Source of the DNA: CAZUCD01 sp964618855
Lineage (GTDB): Bacteria; Sumerlaeota; Sumerlaeia; SLMS01; JANRJK01
DNA: 33,799 nucleotides
Assembly (NCBI GenBank): GCA_964618855.1
Contig: CAZUCD010000021.1
Span: 1-33,799, forward strand
Reading direction: 5' to 3'
Under the pieces are notes generated by a model. The model was not told the DNA's origin. It saw only the letters and a program-made list of their open reading frames with translations, and ran no database searches. Shown here piece by piece: positions 10,331 through 17,394 of this stretch (the first letter of the stretch is position 1; every line of letters starts with the position of its first letter). The translations under genes were made by a program, and so were the position numbers.

Positions 10331-10481
10331 CGAAGGTTGAAAAGTTGAAAGTCATAGGTCACAANNNNNNNNNNGCCCCCCCCCCCCCCCCCCCCCCCCC
10401 CCGGCCGCCCCCCAACCGGCGCCGCCCCCCGCCCCGGGCCGCCCCGACGAAGGTTGAGAAGTTGAAAGTCATAGGTCACAA
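10331..10481. repeat. 34-nt direct repeat flanking a 10-N gap and a 27-nt C run
   Basis: The copy at 10331-10364 (beginning CGAAGGTTGA, ending AGGTCACAA) recurs at 10448-10481 with one mismatch. Between them are ten N (10365-10374), G, then 27 consecutive C (10376-10402) and C-rich sequence. Copy 1 ends exactly at the N run. This fits either a real dispersed intergenic word duplicated here or a scaffolding artefact in which overlapping ends were not merged around a bad homopolymer. Confidence 0.7.
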
Positions 10482-10582
10482 GTTCGAATGGTGGAACAGT
10501 CGAGAGGTGGAAGGAGGCGGGGAAGCGGCGGTGTTCGTGGGGATGATGGTTTTGGCGGCGGAGGGAGTGACACTTTATGGTT

Positions 10583-10609
10583 GCCGCCGCCGCCGCCGCC
10601 GCCGCCGCC
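10583..10609. repeat. (GCC)9 trinucleotide microsatellite
   Basis: Nine uninterrupted GCC units, 90 bases before the start codon of the small secreted peptide gene. Such runs can change length by slippage. At this place it could alter promoter spacing or leader structure, but that is inference. Confidence 0.8.
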
Positions 10610-10698
10610 TCACCTTGTGTGCCAGTTTGCCAGCACGTGTGTCGGCCTGCGCGGGAAACTTCTCCGGCTGGCCATACCTCTCCACGGGAGACCCTCAA

Positions 10699-10956
10699 AT
10701 GAAGTCAAGATTCGTGTTGTTCGCGATCCTCGCCCTTGCGATTTCCATCGGAGTCGATGCTATTGGCGAAGTGAAGGAGTCGCACGATTCGAGAATGGTG
10801 ACTGCGCTCTGCCGCATTCAACCGCAGCAGCAGTGCGAAACGGTTGCGTGCGTCGTGACGTGCGTCGGCGGAGTCACCTCCGGCCCGTGGGGCACACCTG
10901 GCAAGTTTGTCTGCTTCTGCGACGGCAACAATTCGGTGCTGGACGGTTCGGCGTGA
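10699..10956 (+). CDS. Small secreted six-cysteine peptide, unknown function
   Basis: An 85-residue protein. The ATG follows ACGGGAGACCCTCAA, a good ribosome site. Residues 1-21 form a Sec signal peptide (MKSRFVLFAILALAISIGVDA). The predicted mature part, about 64 residues, has six cysteines at 38, 46, 51, 55, 72 and 74. The spacing includes a C-x3-C (51-55) and a C-x-C (72-74) near the end, separated by a Gly/Pro-rich turn. This pair resembles the helix and strand cysteines of the cysteine-stabilised alpha-beta (defensin-like) fold, but the cysteine normally found between them is absent, so the resemblance is partial. The stop codon overlaps the start of the next gene by one base (TGATG), implying translational coupling. 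It may be a secreted effector, a toxin-like peptide, a ligand or a structural peptide; nothing here decides. Confidence 0.65.
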   Translation: MKSRFVLFAILALAISIGVDAIGEVKESHDSRMVTALCRIQPQQQCETVACVVTCVGGVTSGPWGTPGKFVCFCDGNNSVLDGSA

Positions 10957-12050
10957 TGCGCAATGGACTTGGCAGGTGGGGACTAGCCGGGGGCCTGGGT
11001 GGTTGCGCACTCGTTTTCGTCGCGGTCCCCGCGAGTTCGCACCCCAGCCTACTCCCGGAAGAGACGTCATTTCGGATTCGAACCCGCTACGAGTACCACA
11101 GGATCGGGGTGGAGCGGCTCAACCTGCATGAATTGCAGTTGAGGGGTGAAGCAAACACCTGGGTAGTCGATGGGTTCGTGATCGTCGCGGTTGAAGACTC
11201 GGGATTCCTCGAAGTCGTGGCTTGGCCTCAGTGTCCTGAGTCCGAGACCGAACTGCTCGAGCAAACATCGCTCTACGTGGACCCGTCGTCCAAGCGATTC
11301 CTGAATCGAGGCGGTAGCAACGGATATGGTCCCGATGGCAGCATTACTGCCTTGGCGCATGTGACGACCTGCGCGATGCTCTCGTGCGTGGCGCGGGACG
11401 GGATCGACAGATCATGGATTCCGTCCCCGGGAGGCGCATGGCGAGTGACGCGTGAGAGCCAGCCTGGCATCGCATTCGATGTCTCGATCATCAATGACCG
11501 ACTGGCAAAGATCGAGTGCTGGAACGAGACGGAGTTGCCACGATTCCTTGCCCGGGTGGAGGAGTTCCCGCGGGGACCCTCCGGAATCGTAGACGTTCCC
11601 GCGGTCGTGGAGGGGGCGGCATATGCCCGGCTTTCGGCCGGCGATGCGCCCGTCGTAACCGAGGAATGGCGGTCGGAGATTCTGGAGGCCGAAAAGCTTC
11701 CGCCAGACTCGACGAGGGAGGAAGTTATTGCTAACTTGTGCCGCGGACTGCTGGAGGTGAGGCACGAAGAGTACTTCAATCGCGAAGCCGGCAGGGTCGG
11801 CTCGCTCAGGCGGGGAGTCGCGGCGCCCCCACGTTCGCGCATTGGTTACTCGGGGGAAGAAGGCCGTTGGGTCTCTCCTGCAGTGCCCCTGAGCTCCCCG
11901 GACAAGGATGGTGCTGAAGCGGCCACGCGCAGCGGTCGCCCAGGCACCCCCGGCGTGGTTCTGATCGTGCTGGGCGTGGTCGCGGCCGGTCTCGCAGGAT
12001 GGGGCTGGATGGGTCGCACCCCGGAGGGGAAACCACGCCGGAAGCCTTGA
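10956..12050 (+). CDS. Exported, C-terminally membrane-anchored protein of unknown function
   Basis: A 364-residue protein. The ATG at 10956-10958 shares its A with the stop of the small Cys-rich peptide gene, so the two are probably translated together. The N-terminus (MRNGLGRWGLAGGLGGCALVFVAVPASS) is a signal-like hydrophobic segment. The body, about 30-320, is soluble and acidic with no domain I recognise. Residues about 333-352 (GVVLIVLGVVAAGLAGWGW) form one membrane helix followed by a basic tail (GKPRRKP), the layout of a type I single-pass protein with its body outside the cytoplasm. It converges with the Gly-rich gene, 64 bases away. Coupling suggests a job tied to the peptide (receptor, processing, immunity or display), but this is inference from position only. 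Confidence 0.75.
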   Translation: MRNGLGRWGLAGGLGGCALVFVAVPASSHPSLLPEETSFRIRTRYEYHRIGVERLNLHELQLRGEANTWVVDGFVIVAVEDSGFLEVVAWPQCPESETELLEQTSLYVDPSSKRFLNRGGSNGYGPDGSITALAHVTTCAMLSCVARDGIDRSWIPSPGGAWRVTRESQPGIAFDVSIINDRLAKIECWNETELPRFLARVEEFPRGPSGIVDVPAVVEGAAYARLSAGDAPVVTEEWRSEILEAEKLPPDSTREEVIANLCRGLLEVRHEEYFNREAGRVGSLRRGVAAPPRSRIGYSGEEGRWVSPAVPLSSPDKDGAEAATRSGRPGTPGVVLIVLGVVAAGLAGWGWMGRTPEGKPRRKP

Positions 12051-12114
12051 ACTGAGAGTGCCGTGGGTTTGAGTTACGACTGACCGGCATTCTGTTTCCG
12101 TGAATGCCTGACTT

Positions 12115-13299
12115 TTACTCGTACGCCTGCCAGGCGCGCGCTTCCGCGAGGGGTGGTTCGCCCGGGCCGGTCGAGGGCGCCGGGGTGATGGTTCCGGCAC
12201 CCGTCAGGGGGCCGGCGACGTGGATGCGTCCGCTGCCGCCGTTGCCGCCGAAGCCGACGGAGGCGCCCGCGGAGCCCACGAGTTCGCCGCGCGCTCCGCC
12301 GAGCGCGGCGATGACGCCACCGTTGCTCAGCCCGGAGGTCGAGCTCGTGTAGAGGTAGATCGAGCCGCCCGATCCGCCGCCCGCGCCGGATTTTCCAGAG
12401 ATGAACGAGTCCGTCCCGTCCTCCCCGTCCTCGCCGAGCGAGGCGATCACGCCGCCGGGCGTCACCGCGATGGTGGGCGCGAAGATCATGACAATGCCCC
12501 CACCCCATCCTCCTTCGGTCATGCCGCTGAGGACGCCACCGCCGCCGCCGCCGCCGCTGCCCAGGTAAATCTCCGTCGGGAATGTGAGGCCGTAAACCGT
12601 GCCTGCCGTTCCGCCGACGTTGGAGTTGTTGGTGGTGCCGTTGGTGCCGGCTGTGCCGTAGCTGCCGCCACCGCCGGCGCCGGCTCCCGTGGCGGTTCCG
12701 CCTTCGCCGCCGCCGCCTCCACCCTGGTTGTTCGTGGTGTTGGCCGTGCCGGCTCCGTTGAAGGAAGTGCCCTGCTGGCCGTCGCCTCCCGGAAGGACTC
12801 CGCCGCCGGGGAAGCCGCGTGCGTTGGCGTGGATGCCCCCTGCGACGGTGCATGTGCCTGCGCTGCGCATCGCAAGGACGCGCGAGCTTGAGGTGAGGAT
12901 GCGGCCGCTGCCCACGTTGATGCTGGAGAATCGCCAGATCTTGATCGCGCGCGCCTCGATGCCCTGGCCGAAGGCTTTCGTGGTGGGCGCCGTCAGCGTC
13001 AGGGAGTTGGCGCCGACGGATTGCACCGTTACGGTCTCCCATGCGCCCGCACCGGTGCCTTGATAGTTGATGAGAAGCACGTCCGTGCCGGGGGTGAATC
13101 CGCTTGTCGAGTCTACCTGGATGGTGCTGCTGCCGACGGGTGCCGAGGCGGTGATCGCCGCGTCGGGAGTGCTGAGGTTGGCGTCACTCGCGGTGAGGTT
13201 GACTGCTCCGTCACTGCCGTTTCCGAAGACTGCCTGCGCGGACGAGGCGACCGGAATGGCGATAGCGAGCGCCGCGAGAAACGCGATTCTTGAAAGCAT
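12115..13299 (-). CDS. Exported glycine-rich low-complexity protein
   Basis: A 394-residue protein. The ATG at 13297-13299 has a GAGG five bases upstream and opens a clear signal peptide (MLSRIAFLAALAIAIPVASSAQA, cleavage about residue 23). Another in-frame ATG 33 bases upstream adds residues before the signal and is less likely. Residues 24-150 look like a beta-rich head (NLTASDANLSTPDAAITAS, VDSTSGFTPGTDVLLINYQG). From about 150 the protein is dominated by Gly, Ser, Thr and Asn (GGGGGGEGG, TGAGAGGGGSYGTAG) with spaced hydrophobic strands such as YGLTFPTEIYLG, IVMIFAPTIAV and SGRIHVAGPL. This suggests a repetitive beta-structured surface or matrix protein. No enzyme motif or anchor is seen, and I do not recognise a family. 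Confidence 0.75.
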   Translation of the reverse strand: MLSRIAFLAALAIAIPVASSAQAVFGNGSDGAVNLTASDANLSTPDAAITASAPVGSSTIQVDSTSGFTPGTDVLLINYQGTGAGAWETVTVQSVGANSLTLTAPTTKAFGQGIEARAIKIWRFSSINVGSGRILTSSSRVLAMRSAGTCTVAGGIHANARGFPGGGVLPGGDGQQGTSFNGAGTANTTNNQGGGGGGEGGTATGAGAGGGGSYGTAGTNGTTNNSNVGGTAGTVYGLTFPTEIYLGSGGGGGGGVLSGMTEGGWGGGIVMIFAPTIAVTPGGVIASLGEDGEDGTDSFISGKSGAGGGSGGSIYLYTSSTSGLSNGGVIAALGGARGELVGSAGASVGFGGNGGSGRIHVAGPLTGAGTITPAPSTGPGEPPLAEARAWQAYE

Positions 13300-13451
13300 G
13301 GGGGCCTCGAGGAGGGGTGTCGCGGGTAGCATGCCCCTGGGGCGCCGGGTTTCAATCAGTTTCGCAAGGATTGCAGCGGAGAAGGATGCCCGATTGCCGA
13401 CCGGGAGGAGAAGTGGAAGGATGGCTTGGCAGCTCTTGAGGGAGAGGGCCG

Positions 13452-13688
13452 ATGGATTGGGCGAAGGTGAAGAACATGTCGAAGGAGGAGCGCCTGTGCG
13501 CGCTGGCGACCCGGTCGGACGAGGAGCACCGTCGCGACTTTCTGGCTTTGGCCGATCTGGGCGCGCGGCTGCTCCCCAAGACGGTCGATGAGTGGGTTGA
13601 CTTCGACGCGGTTGAGCACGAGTTAGTTGCGTTCAAGCGCCTCGCGAAGCCGATTCACGAGCGCTTGCGGGGACGCACTTGGGGATGA
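13452..13688 (+). CDS. Small hypothetical protein
   Basis: A 78-residue, probably cytoplasmic, helix-rich charged protein (MDWAKVKNMSKEERLCALATR...). GGAGAGGG lies just before the ATG, a plausible ribosome site; a second ATG at codon 9 also exists. It has no signal peptide or membrane segment, and one cysteine. The amino-acid composition is balanced and codon third positions are GC-rich, unlike the opposite-strand frames over the same bases. It is divergent from the Gly-rich gene and converges with the phenylalanine hydroxylase gene, with a short TCACC/GGTGA hairpin (13690-13704) between the stops. No family is recognised. Confidence 0.55.
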   Translation: MDWAKVKNMSKEERLCALATRSDEEHRRDFLALADLGARLLPKTVDEWVDFDAVEHELVAFKRLAKPIHERLRGRTWG

Positions 13689-13709
13689 ATCACCTGATCG
13701 GTGAGTGGT

Positions 13710-14633
13710 TCAGCCCTTCCCCTGCGTGAGGAACGACTGGAGGTCCACTTCGTTGATCTCGGGTTCGCCGGGGGCGACGTTGTTCAGGCGCCCATCGAGC
13801 ATCCACTTTTCGAGGCGGTCCACCTCGTCGAAGAGGTGTTCGAGGGAATCGACGACGAAGAGAAGGGGCTGGAAGTGGTCGATCTCGAAGTACTGGTTCA
13901 CGACCCACTCGAGCTGGAAGGGGTAGCGCTGGACGTCGGGGGAGACGATGCAGTGCTCGATCTCGGCGTATGAGCTGAGTAGGCCGCTGCCGTAGACCTG
14001 TAATCCGCCCCCCTGGCGCTTCATGAGCCCAAACTCGACGGTGAACCAGAAGAAGCGCGCCATGGCCTTCATGATGGATTCGACGCGCTGCAGGCGGACG
14101 TGCTCGTCCTTGATATCCTGCGCCATCTCGCCGGCGGTGCGGGCGACCTCGCCGAAACGCACCAGGACGTCGCTGAACTTGCGGTCCGTGTGCATGGGGA
14201 CGTGGCCGGCGACGTCGTGGAAGATGTCCGGCTCGGGCAGGTAGTCGAGCGTGCCGATATCGCGGATGGTGATGGTGGTGGGAAACTCGCGGCGGCGCAG
14301 GCAGTCGAAGAAGAGGTACATCGGCACGTAGCCGCTGACGGCCTTCGACTTGAAGGAACTGAGGGGCTCGAGGAACCTGTTGATGTCCTCGAGCCTGGGG
14401 ATGGCGTGGGGATTGAGGGCGAGGTTGTCCACGCCCTCTAGGAACTTGGGGGCCGCGTACTTCTCCCACCTGGGGCGGATGCGCGCGTAGAGTTGGCGCC
14501 AGGCCTCCTGGTTCTCCTCGCTGTACAGGTCGTAGGGCTGGCGGATGTAGAGCTCGCCGCGGTTGCGCGAGTCCTCGATGAAGGGGGCCTTCGTCGTCGT
14601 CAGGCCGGGTGCGGAGGGAGCGGAGGTTGCCAC
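13710..14633 (-). CDS. phhA: Phenylalanine 4-monooxygenase
   Basis: Converts L-phenylalanine to L-tyrosine using O2 and a tetrahydropterin, with non-haem Fe(II), in the cytoplasm. The 307-residue product is a bacterial-length aromatic amino acid hydroxylase catalytic domain. The iron ligands are visible: His139 and His144 in PDIFHDVAGHVPM, and Glu200 in FFWFTVEFGLM. The substrate/pterin region SGYVPMYLFFDCL and the conserved C-terminal FQLEWVVNQYFEIDHFQPLLFVVDS support the family. I chose the GTG start at 14631-14633 because AGGAAAGGA lies five to six bases upstream and a good promoter lies just before it. The frame stays open upstream to an ATG at 14762, but that would place the promoter inside the gene. 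No pterin carbinolamine dehydratase (phhB) is adjacent, so the pterin cofactor recycling gene must be elsewhere. Confidence 0.95.
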   Translation of the reverse strand: MATSAPSAPGLTTTKAPFIEDSRNRGELYIRQPYDLYSEENQEAWRQLYARIRPRWEKYAAPKFLEGVDNLALNPHAIPRLEDINRFLEPLSSFKSKAVSGYVPMYLFFDCLRRREFPTTITIRDIGTLDYLPEPDIFHDVAGHVPMHTDRKFSDVLVRFGEVARTAGEMAQDIKDEHVRLQRVESIMKAMARFFWFTVEFGLMKRQGGGLQVYGSGLLSSYAEIEHCIVSPDVQRYPFQLEWVVNQYFEIDHFQPLLFVVDSLEHLFDEVDRLEKWMLDGRLNNVAPGEPEINEVDLQSFLTQGKG

Positions 14634-14662
14634 GGGGGTTCCTTTCCTGAGCAAGCAAGGGT

Positions 14663-14692
14663 TTAATATCGTGAACGTCGCTGCGGAGTCAA
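14663..14692 (-). promoter_or_regulatory. Sigma-70 type promoter of phhA
   Basis: On the minus strand, TTGACT (14687-14692) is followed after 18 bases by TATTAA (14663-14668). Both boxes match the consensus at five of six positions. The -10 lies 30 bases from the GTG start codon, which supports that start. Confidence 0.65.
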
Positions 14693-14778
14693 TGGGGGGC
14701 GGGGATCCGCGGCTGGGGGGAGGCGTCCAAGGACAGGAATGTGCAGCCCCGGCGAGTATCACGAAGGTGCAGCAGCAC

Positions 14779-15297
14779 TCAGTCCTCAGACCGGTAGCGG
14801 CGCACCTTGAGGCGGATTTCGCCGTCCTGCGCCTTTTCCTCCCCGACGAGGTCGAAGTTGAGGCGCTCGAGCTGTTCGACGATGCGGTTCTGGGCGAAGA
14901 GCTGGGCGACCTCGTGGACGAACTCCTTGCCTGCGCGCTCGAGCTGGGGGCGCGGGACGTCCTTGGGCGCCGTCACCGTGACCTTGAGCTTGTTGCGCTC
15001 GTCCTTGGTGATCGTGAGGAGCATGCCGTCCTTCTGGAAGATCATCGCGTCGCCCCTCCGCACCTCCTCGAAGACCGCGTCAGACACGGCGCCCTCGACC
15101 TCGAGGGTGATGGAGCGCTCCTCGAGGAGGCGGCGGCGGAGTTCCTGCGTGACGGGGCTGTTGTCACGGGAATCGAAGATGAGGTCGGCTCCCACCTTGC
15201 CCGCGGCGAGGAGGATGAGGGGCGCGAGCGCGGGCCACGACCAGCCGACGATCGGGGCGATCGAGATGATGTAGCCTATGGCGAGCAGCGAGAGCAT
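14779..15297 (-). CDS. Membrane-anchored protein of unknown function
   Basis: A 172-residue protein. The ATG at 15295-15297 is chosen because it begins directly with two hydrophobic helices (residues 2-18 and 21-41, LSLLAIGYIISIAPIVGW and PALAPLILLAAGKVGADLIF). The remainder is a soluble alpha/beta domain. The upstream frame adds 28 residues with no ribosome site. The C-terminal stretch about 138-170 (IVEQLERLNFDLVGEEKAQDGEIRLKVRR) resembles the tail of DUF1257/Ycf35-like small proteins as I remember them; this is a weak match. The membrane hairpin fused to that tail is not part of the usual form. It lies upstream of phhA on the same strand, but phhA has its own promoter, so they are probably separate units. 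Confidence 0.65.
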   Translation of the reverse strand: MLSLLAIGYIISIAPIVGWSWPALAPLILLAAGKVGADLIFDSRDNSPVTQELRRRLLEERSITLEVEGAVSDAVFEEVRRGDAMIFQKDGMLLTITKDERNKLKVTVTAPKDVPRPQLERAGKEFVHEVAQLFAQNRIVEQLERLNFDLVGEEKAQDGEIRLKVRRYRSED

Positions 15298-15423
15298 GGG
15301 GATCCCGCCCGGGAGTTCGTGGGCGCCGGGAGCCATGTGAACGCAATTGGCCGCCCACGTCAGGCTTTTTCCACCGCTCAAATCCGACTTGACAGACTTG
15401 GACCCGCGTGGCTTCGCTGCAAT

Positions 15424-16695
15424 ATGATGAAAGGGCCCAAGACAAGGTCGGTAGCCACCCCGATCCCCTCCTCGAACACACCGGTCCCGGAGATGCCGGC
15501 GGTGACGGGTCCCGTGGTGATCGGCCCCTACAGGCGGCGCACGGACTCCCGGCGCGCGACGATCCTGCTCGAGCTATGGAAGGAAGGGCCGATTTCGCGC
15601 GGAACACTCGCCGAGCGCATGAACCTCAACCTTCCGATGGTTTCGGCATGCGTGCAGGACCTGATCCGGGATGGGGAGCTGATCGAGGAGGGCTATGCCT
15701 CTTCGACGGGGGGCCGCAAGGCGCAGCTCCTGGATGTGAACGCCAAGCGCGGCGGCGTCGTTGCGATCGAGTTCAACGCACGCTCGATCATGTCGGCCTC
15801 GGCGGATGCGAAGGGGCGACTGTTCAACCACGTGTCGCGGACGATTCCCCCCGGGAGCAAGACCGGGGACGTGATCGCGCTCCTTGTCGAGGCTGTGCGC
15901 CACCAGTCGGACTTCCTGCGCGAGGACGAGGGCATCGAGCTGACGCGGATCGGGCTCGTGACGAACGGCCTGGTGGACGAGGACAACGGCATATCGATCT
16001 CCATTCCGGGCCTCGCGCACTGGCAGAACGTTCCGATCGCGCAGATGCTGTCGGATGACATCGGGGTGCCGGTGGCACTGGGGCGGGACATCGTGGCGAT
16101 CACGCTCGCGGAGAAGGTGAGCGGGCATTACCGGGACCTGACGGACCTCTTGGTGCTGCGGCTTGGGCCCGGCCTCGGGATGGGCGTGGTGCTCGGTGGG
16201 GAAGTCCACCGGGGGACGCTGGCATCGGTTGGGGACTTCGGTGCGGTGATGACGCCCGCGGGGGCGCTGCACACGGTTGCCGGCGGGGAGGCGCTGGTGG
16301 AGCGCGCGCGGGCCCGGCTCGCCTCGGGAGAGAAGTCCAGCATCCCAAGGCACGTGGACGATTCCGGCGAGATCACGACGGAGGGCATTTTCCGCGCGGC
16401 GGACATGGGCGACATCGTTGCGGCGGAGTTGATCGACGCGGCGGGGACGGCACTCGGTGCGGCGCTGGCGTCCAGCGTCGCGGTGCTGGCCCCGCAGGCG
16501 GTGCTCTTCGGCGGCACGCTGGTGGAGGAGGGGGACCGGCTGCTGCGGCGGATGCAGGAGTCGGCGCGCCAGCACCTCCCGGCGGCGATGGCGGAGTCGG
16601 TGCGATTCGAGCCGGCGAGCTTTGGGCAGCAGGCAGGTGTTGCGGGCGCCGTGGCCCTCGCGCTTCTCTCTCACTACAACAGCTTCGCCGACTGA
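15424..16695 (+). CDS. ROK-family transcriptional regulator without the ROK zinc motif
   Basis: A protein of up to 423 residues: a winged helix-turn-helix DNA-binding domain at about 42-105 (RRATILLELWKEGPISRGTLAERM...STGGRKAQLLDVN), then a sugar-kinase-like ROK domain. The phosphate loop LRLGPGLGMGVVLGGEVHRG (246-264) is recognisable. The usual catalytic Asn-Asp is Arg-Asp (221-222). The CxCGxxGCxE zinc motif that normally follows is missing (FGAVMTPAGALHTVAGGEAL, 272-290). It is therefore most likely a sugar-sensing repressor of the NagC/XylR type with no kinase activity, with an altered effector site. The start is uncertain: ATG-ATG at 15424 has no clear ribosome site and itself overlaps a TATGAT box. 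ATG 15493 is an alternative that keeps the whole DNA-binding domain. No sugar operon is adjacent, though ptsHI lies 1.5 kb away. Confidence 0.85.
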   Translation: MMKGPKTRSVATPIPSSNTPVPEMPAVTGPVVIGPYRRRTDSRRATILLELWKEGPISRGTLAERMNLNLPMVSACVQDLIRDGELIEEGYASSTGGRKAQLLDVNAKRGGVVAIEFNARSIMSASADAKGRLFNHVSRTIPPGSKTGDVIALLVEAVRHQSDFLREDEGIELTRIGLVTNGLVDEDNGISISIPGLAHWQNVPIAQMLSDDIGVPVALGRDIVAITLAEKVSGHYRDLTDLLVLRLGPGLGMGVVLGGEVHRGTLASVGDFGAVMTPAGALHTVAGGEALVERARARLASGEKSSIPRHVDDSGEITTEGIFRAADMGDIVAAELIDAAGTALGAALASSVAVLAPQAVLFGGTLVEEGDRLLRRMQESARQHLPAAMAESVRFEPASFGQQAGVAGAVALALLSHYNSFAD

Positions 16696-16740
16696 CCCCG
16701 GTGCAGGGGGCCGGTCGGGTCGCGGGCACACGACCCCACC

Positions 16741-16752
16741 CGTGGATCCACG
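16741..16752. promoter_or_regulatory. Perfect 12-bp palindrome abutting a start codon
   Basis: CGTGGATCCACG is fully self-complementary and ends at the base before the methyltransferase ATG, where a ribosome site would be expected. It could be an operator, or a hairpin-capable element covering initiation. A GGGTCG/CGACCC hairpin (16717-16736) lies just before it, after the ROK stop codon. Confidence 0.4.
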
Positions 16753-17388
16753 ATGTCCCAGGAACCCCAGTACAACAGTGGCATGCGCAATTGGCGGCGC
16801 GAGTTCTTCGACTCGTCCGCGACGGCTTGGGATGAGCGGCACGAGGACCCCGGCACGCTGGAGGCATTCCGCCGGTGGGCGGGGAGCGAGGCTGTGCAGC
16901 TCGGCGGCCGCATCCTCGAAATCGGCTGCGGCACGGGCAGGACGCTCTGGTCGCTGAAGGGGCACCTGCGCCGTTCAGCCACAGTCTTCGGCGTGGACGA
17001 CTCGATGAAGATGCTCCGCATTGCCAAGGCGCGTGCGGCAAACCTTGCACTCGCGGAGGTCCGGCGCCTGCCCTTTGCCGACCGCACCTTCGACCTGGTT
17101 TGCGCGGTGGACACCTGGCCCCACCTGCAGCCGACGCTCAAGGTCATCCCCGAGGTGCACCGCGTCCTGCGCCCCGGGGGGGAGCTGCACATTCTACAGC
17201 TCACGAGCAGGCAGGCCACCAACACGTTCTGCTCGCAGATTCCCCTGCTTCGCGTGGACGAACTGCCGGAGCCGCTGGCGCTCGCGACGCTCCTCGCGCG
17301 TTCGGGCTTCGAGGTGATCGAGGCGAACGAGACGGCGGAGAGCTACTTCGTGAGGGTGCGCGCCTACGCCATCGCCGCCCACGCCTGA
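16753..17388 (+). CDS. Class I SAM-dependent methyltransferase
   Basis: A 211-residue cytoplasmic enzyme of the small Methyltransf_11/UbiE-like type. The SAM-binding motif I is ILEIGCGTGR (54-63). An acidic residue ends strand 2 (GVDDS, 80-84), motif II-like FDLVCAVDTWPHL is at 113-125, and the post-motif LRPGGELHILQL is at 139-150. The substrate is unknown: this fold serves quinones, lipids, proteins and small molecules. The start ATG has only a weak GGAT as ribosome site, inside a palindrome. It follows the ROK regulator by 57 bases on the same strand, so co-transcription is possible. It converges with the next gene with six bases between stops. Confidence 0.85.
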   Translation: MSQEPQYNSGMRNWRREFFDSSATAWDERHEDPGTLEAFRRWAGSEAVQLGGRILEIGCGTGRTLWSLKGHLRRSATVFGVDDSMKMLRIAKARAANLALAEVRRLPFADRTFDLVCAVDTWPHLQPTLKVIPEVHRVLRPGGELHILQLTSRQATNTFCSQIPLLRVDELPEPLALATLLARSGFEVIEANETAESYFVRVRAYAIAAHA

Positions 17389-17394
17389 AGCGGA

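Larger units (their letters stand above)
10146..10698. other. Non-coding, low-complexity intergenic region with gap, C-run and microsatellite
   Basis: About 550 bases between a minus-strand and a plus-strand gene. It contains a 34-nt direct repeat, a 10-N gap, a run of 27 C, very C-rich text up to about 10447, and a (GCC)9 run. Open frames across it are low-complexity and run through the gap, so no gene is called. A promoter for the gene at 10699 should lie in the last ~90 bases but I cannot pick one. Confidence 0.6.

Noticed and set aside
10482..10500. GTTCGAAT resembling a tRNA T-loop
   Set aside because: No acceptor stem, anticodon arm or CCA context can be built around it.
10300..10698. 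Coding extension of the small peptide gene and of neighbouring frames upstream
   Set aside because: It passes through the N gap, the C run and (GCC)9, giving poly-Pro or poly-Arg; the ATG at 10699 has the ribosome site and signal peptide.
12074..13042. Minus-strand Arg/His-rich frame inside the Gly-rich gene
   Set aside because: Frame-shifted shadow of GGC/GGT-rich codons.
14634..14762. Longer N-terminus for phenylalanine hydroxylase
   Set aside because: It would contain the TTGACT/TATTAA promoter and has no family similarity; the GTG at 14633 has a ribosome site.
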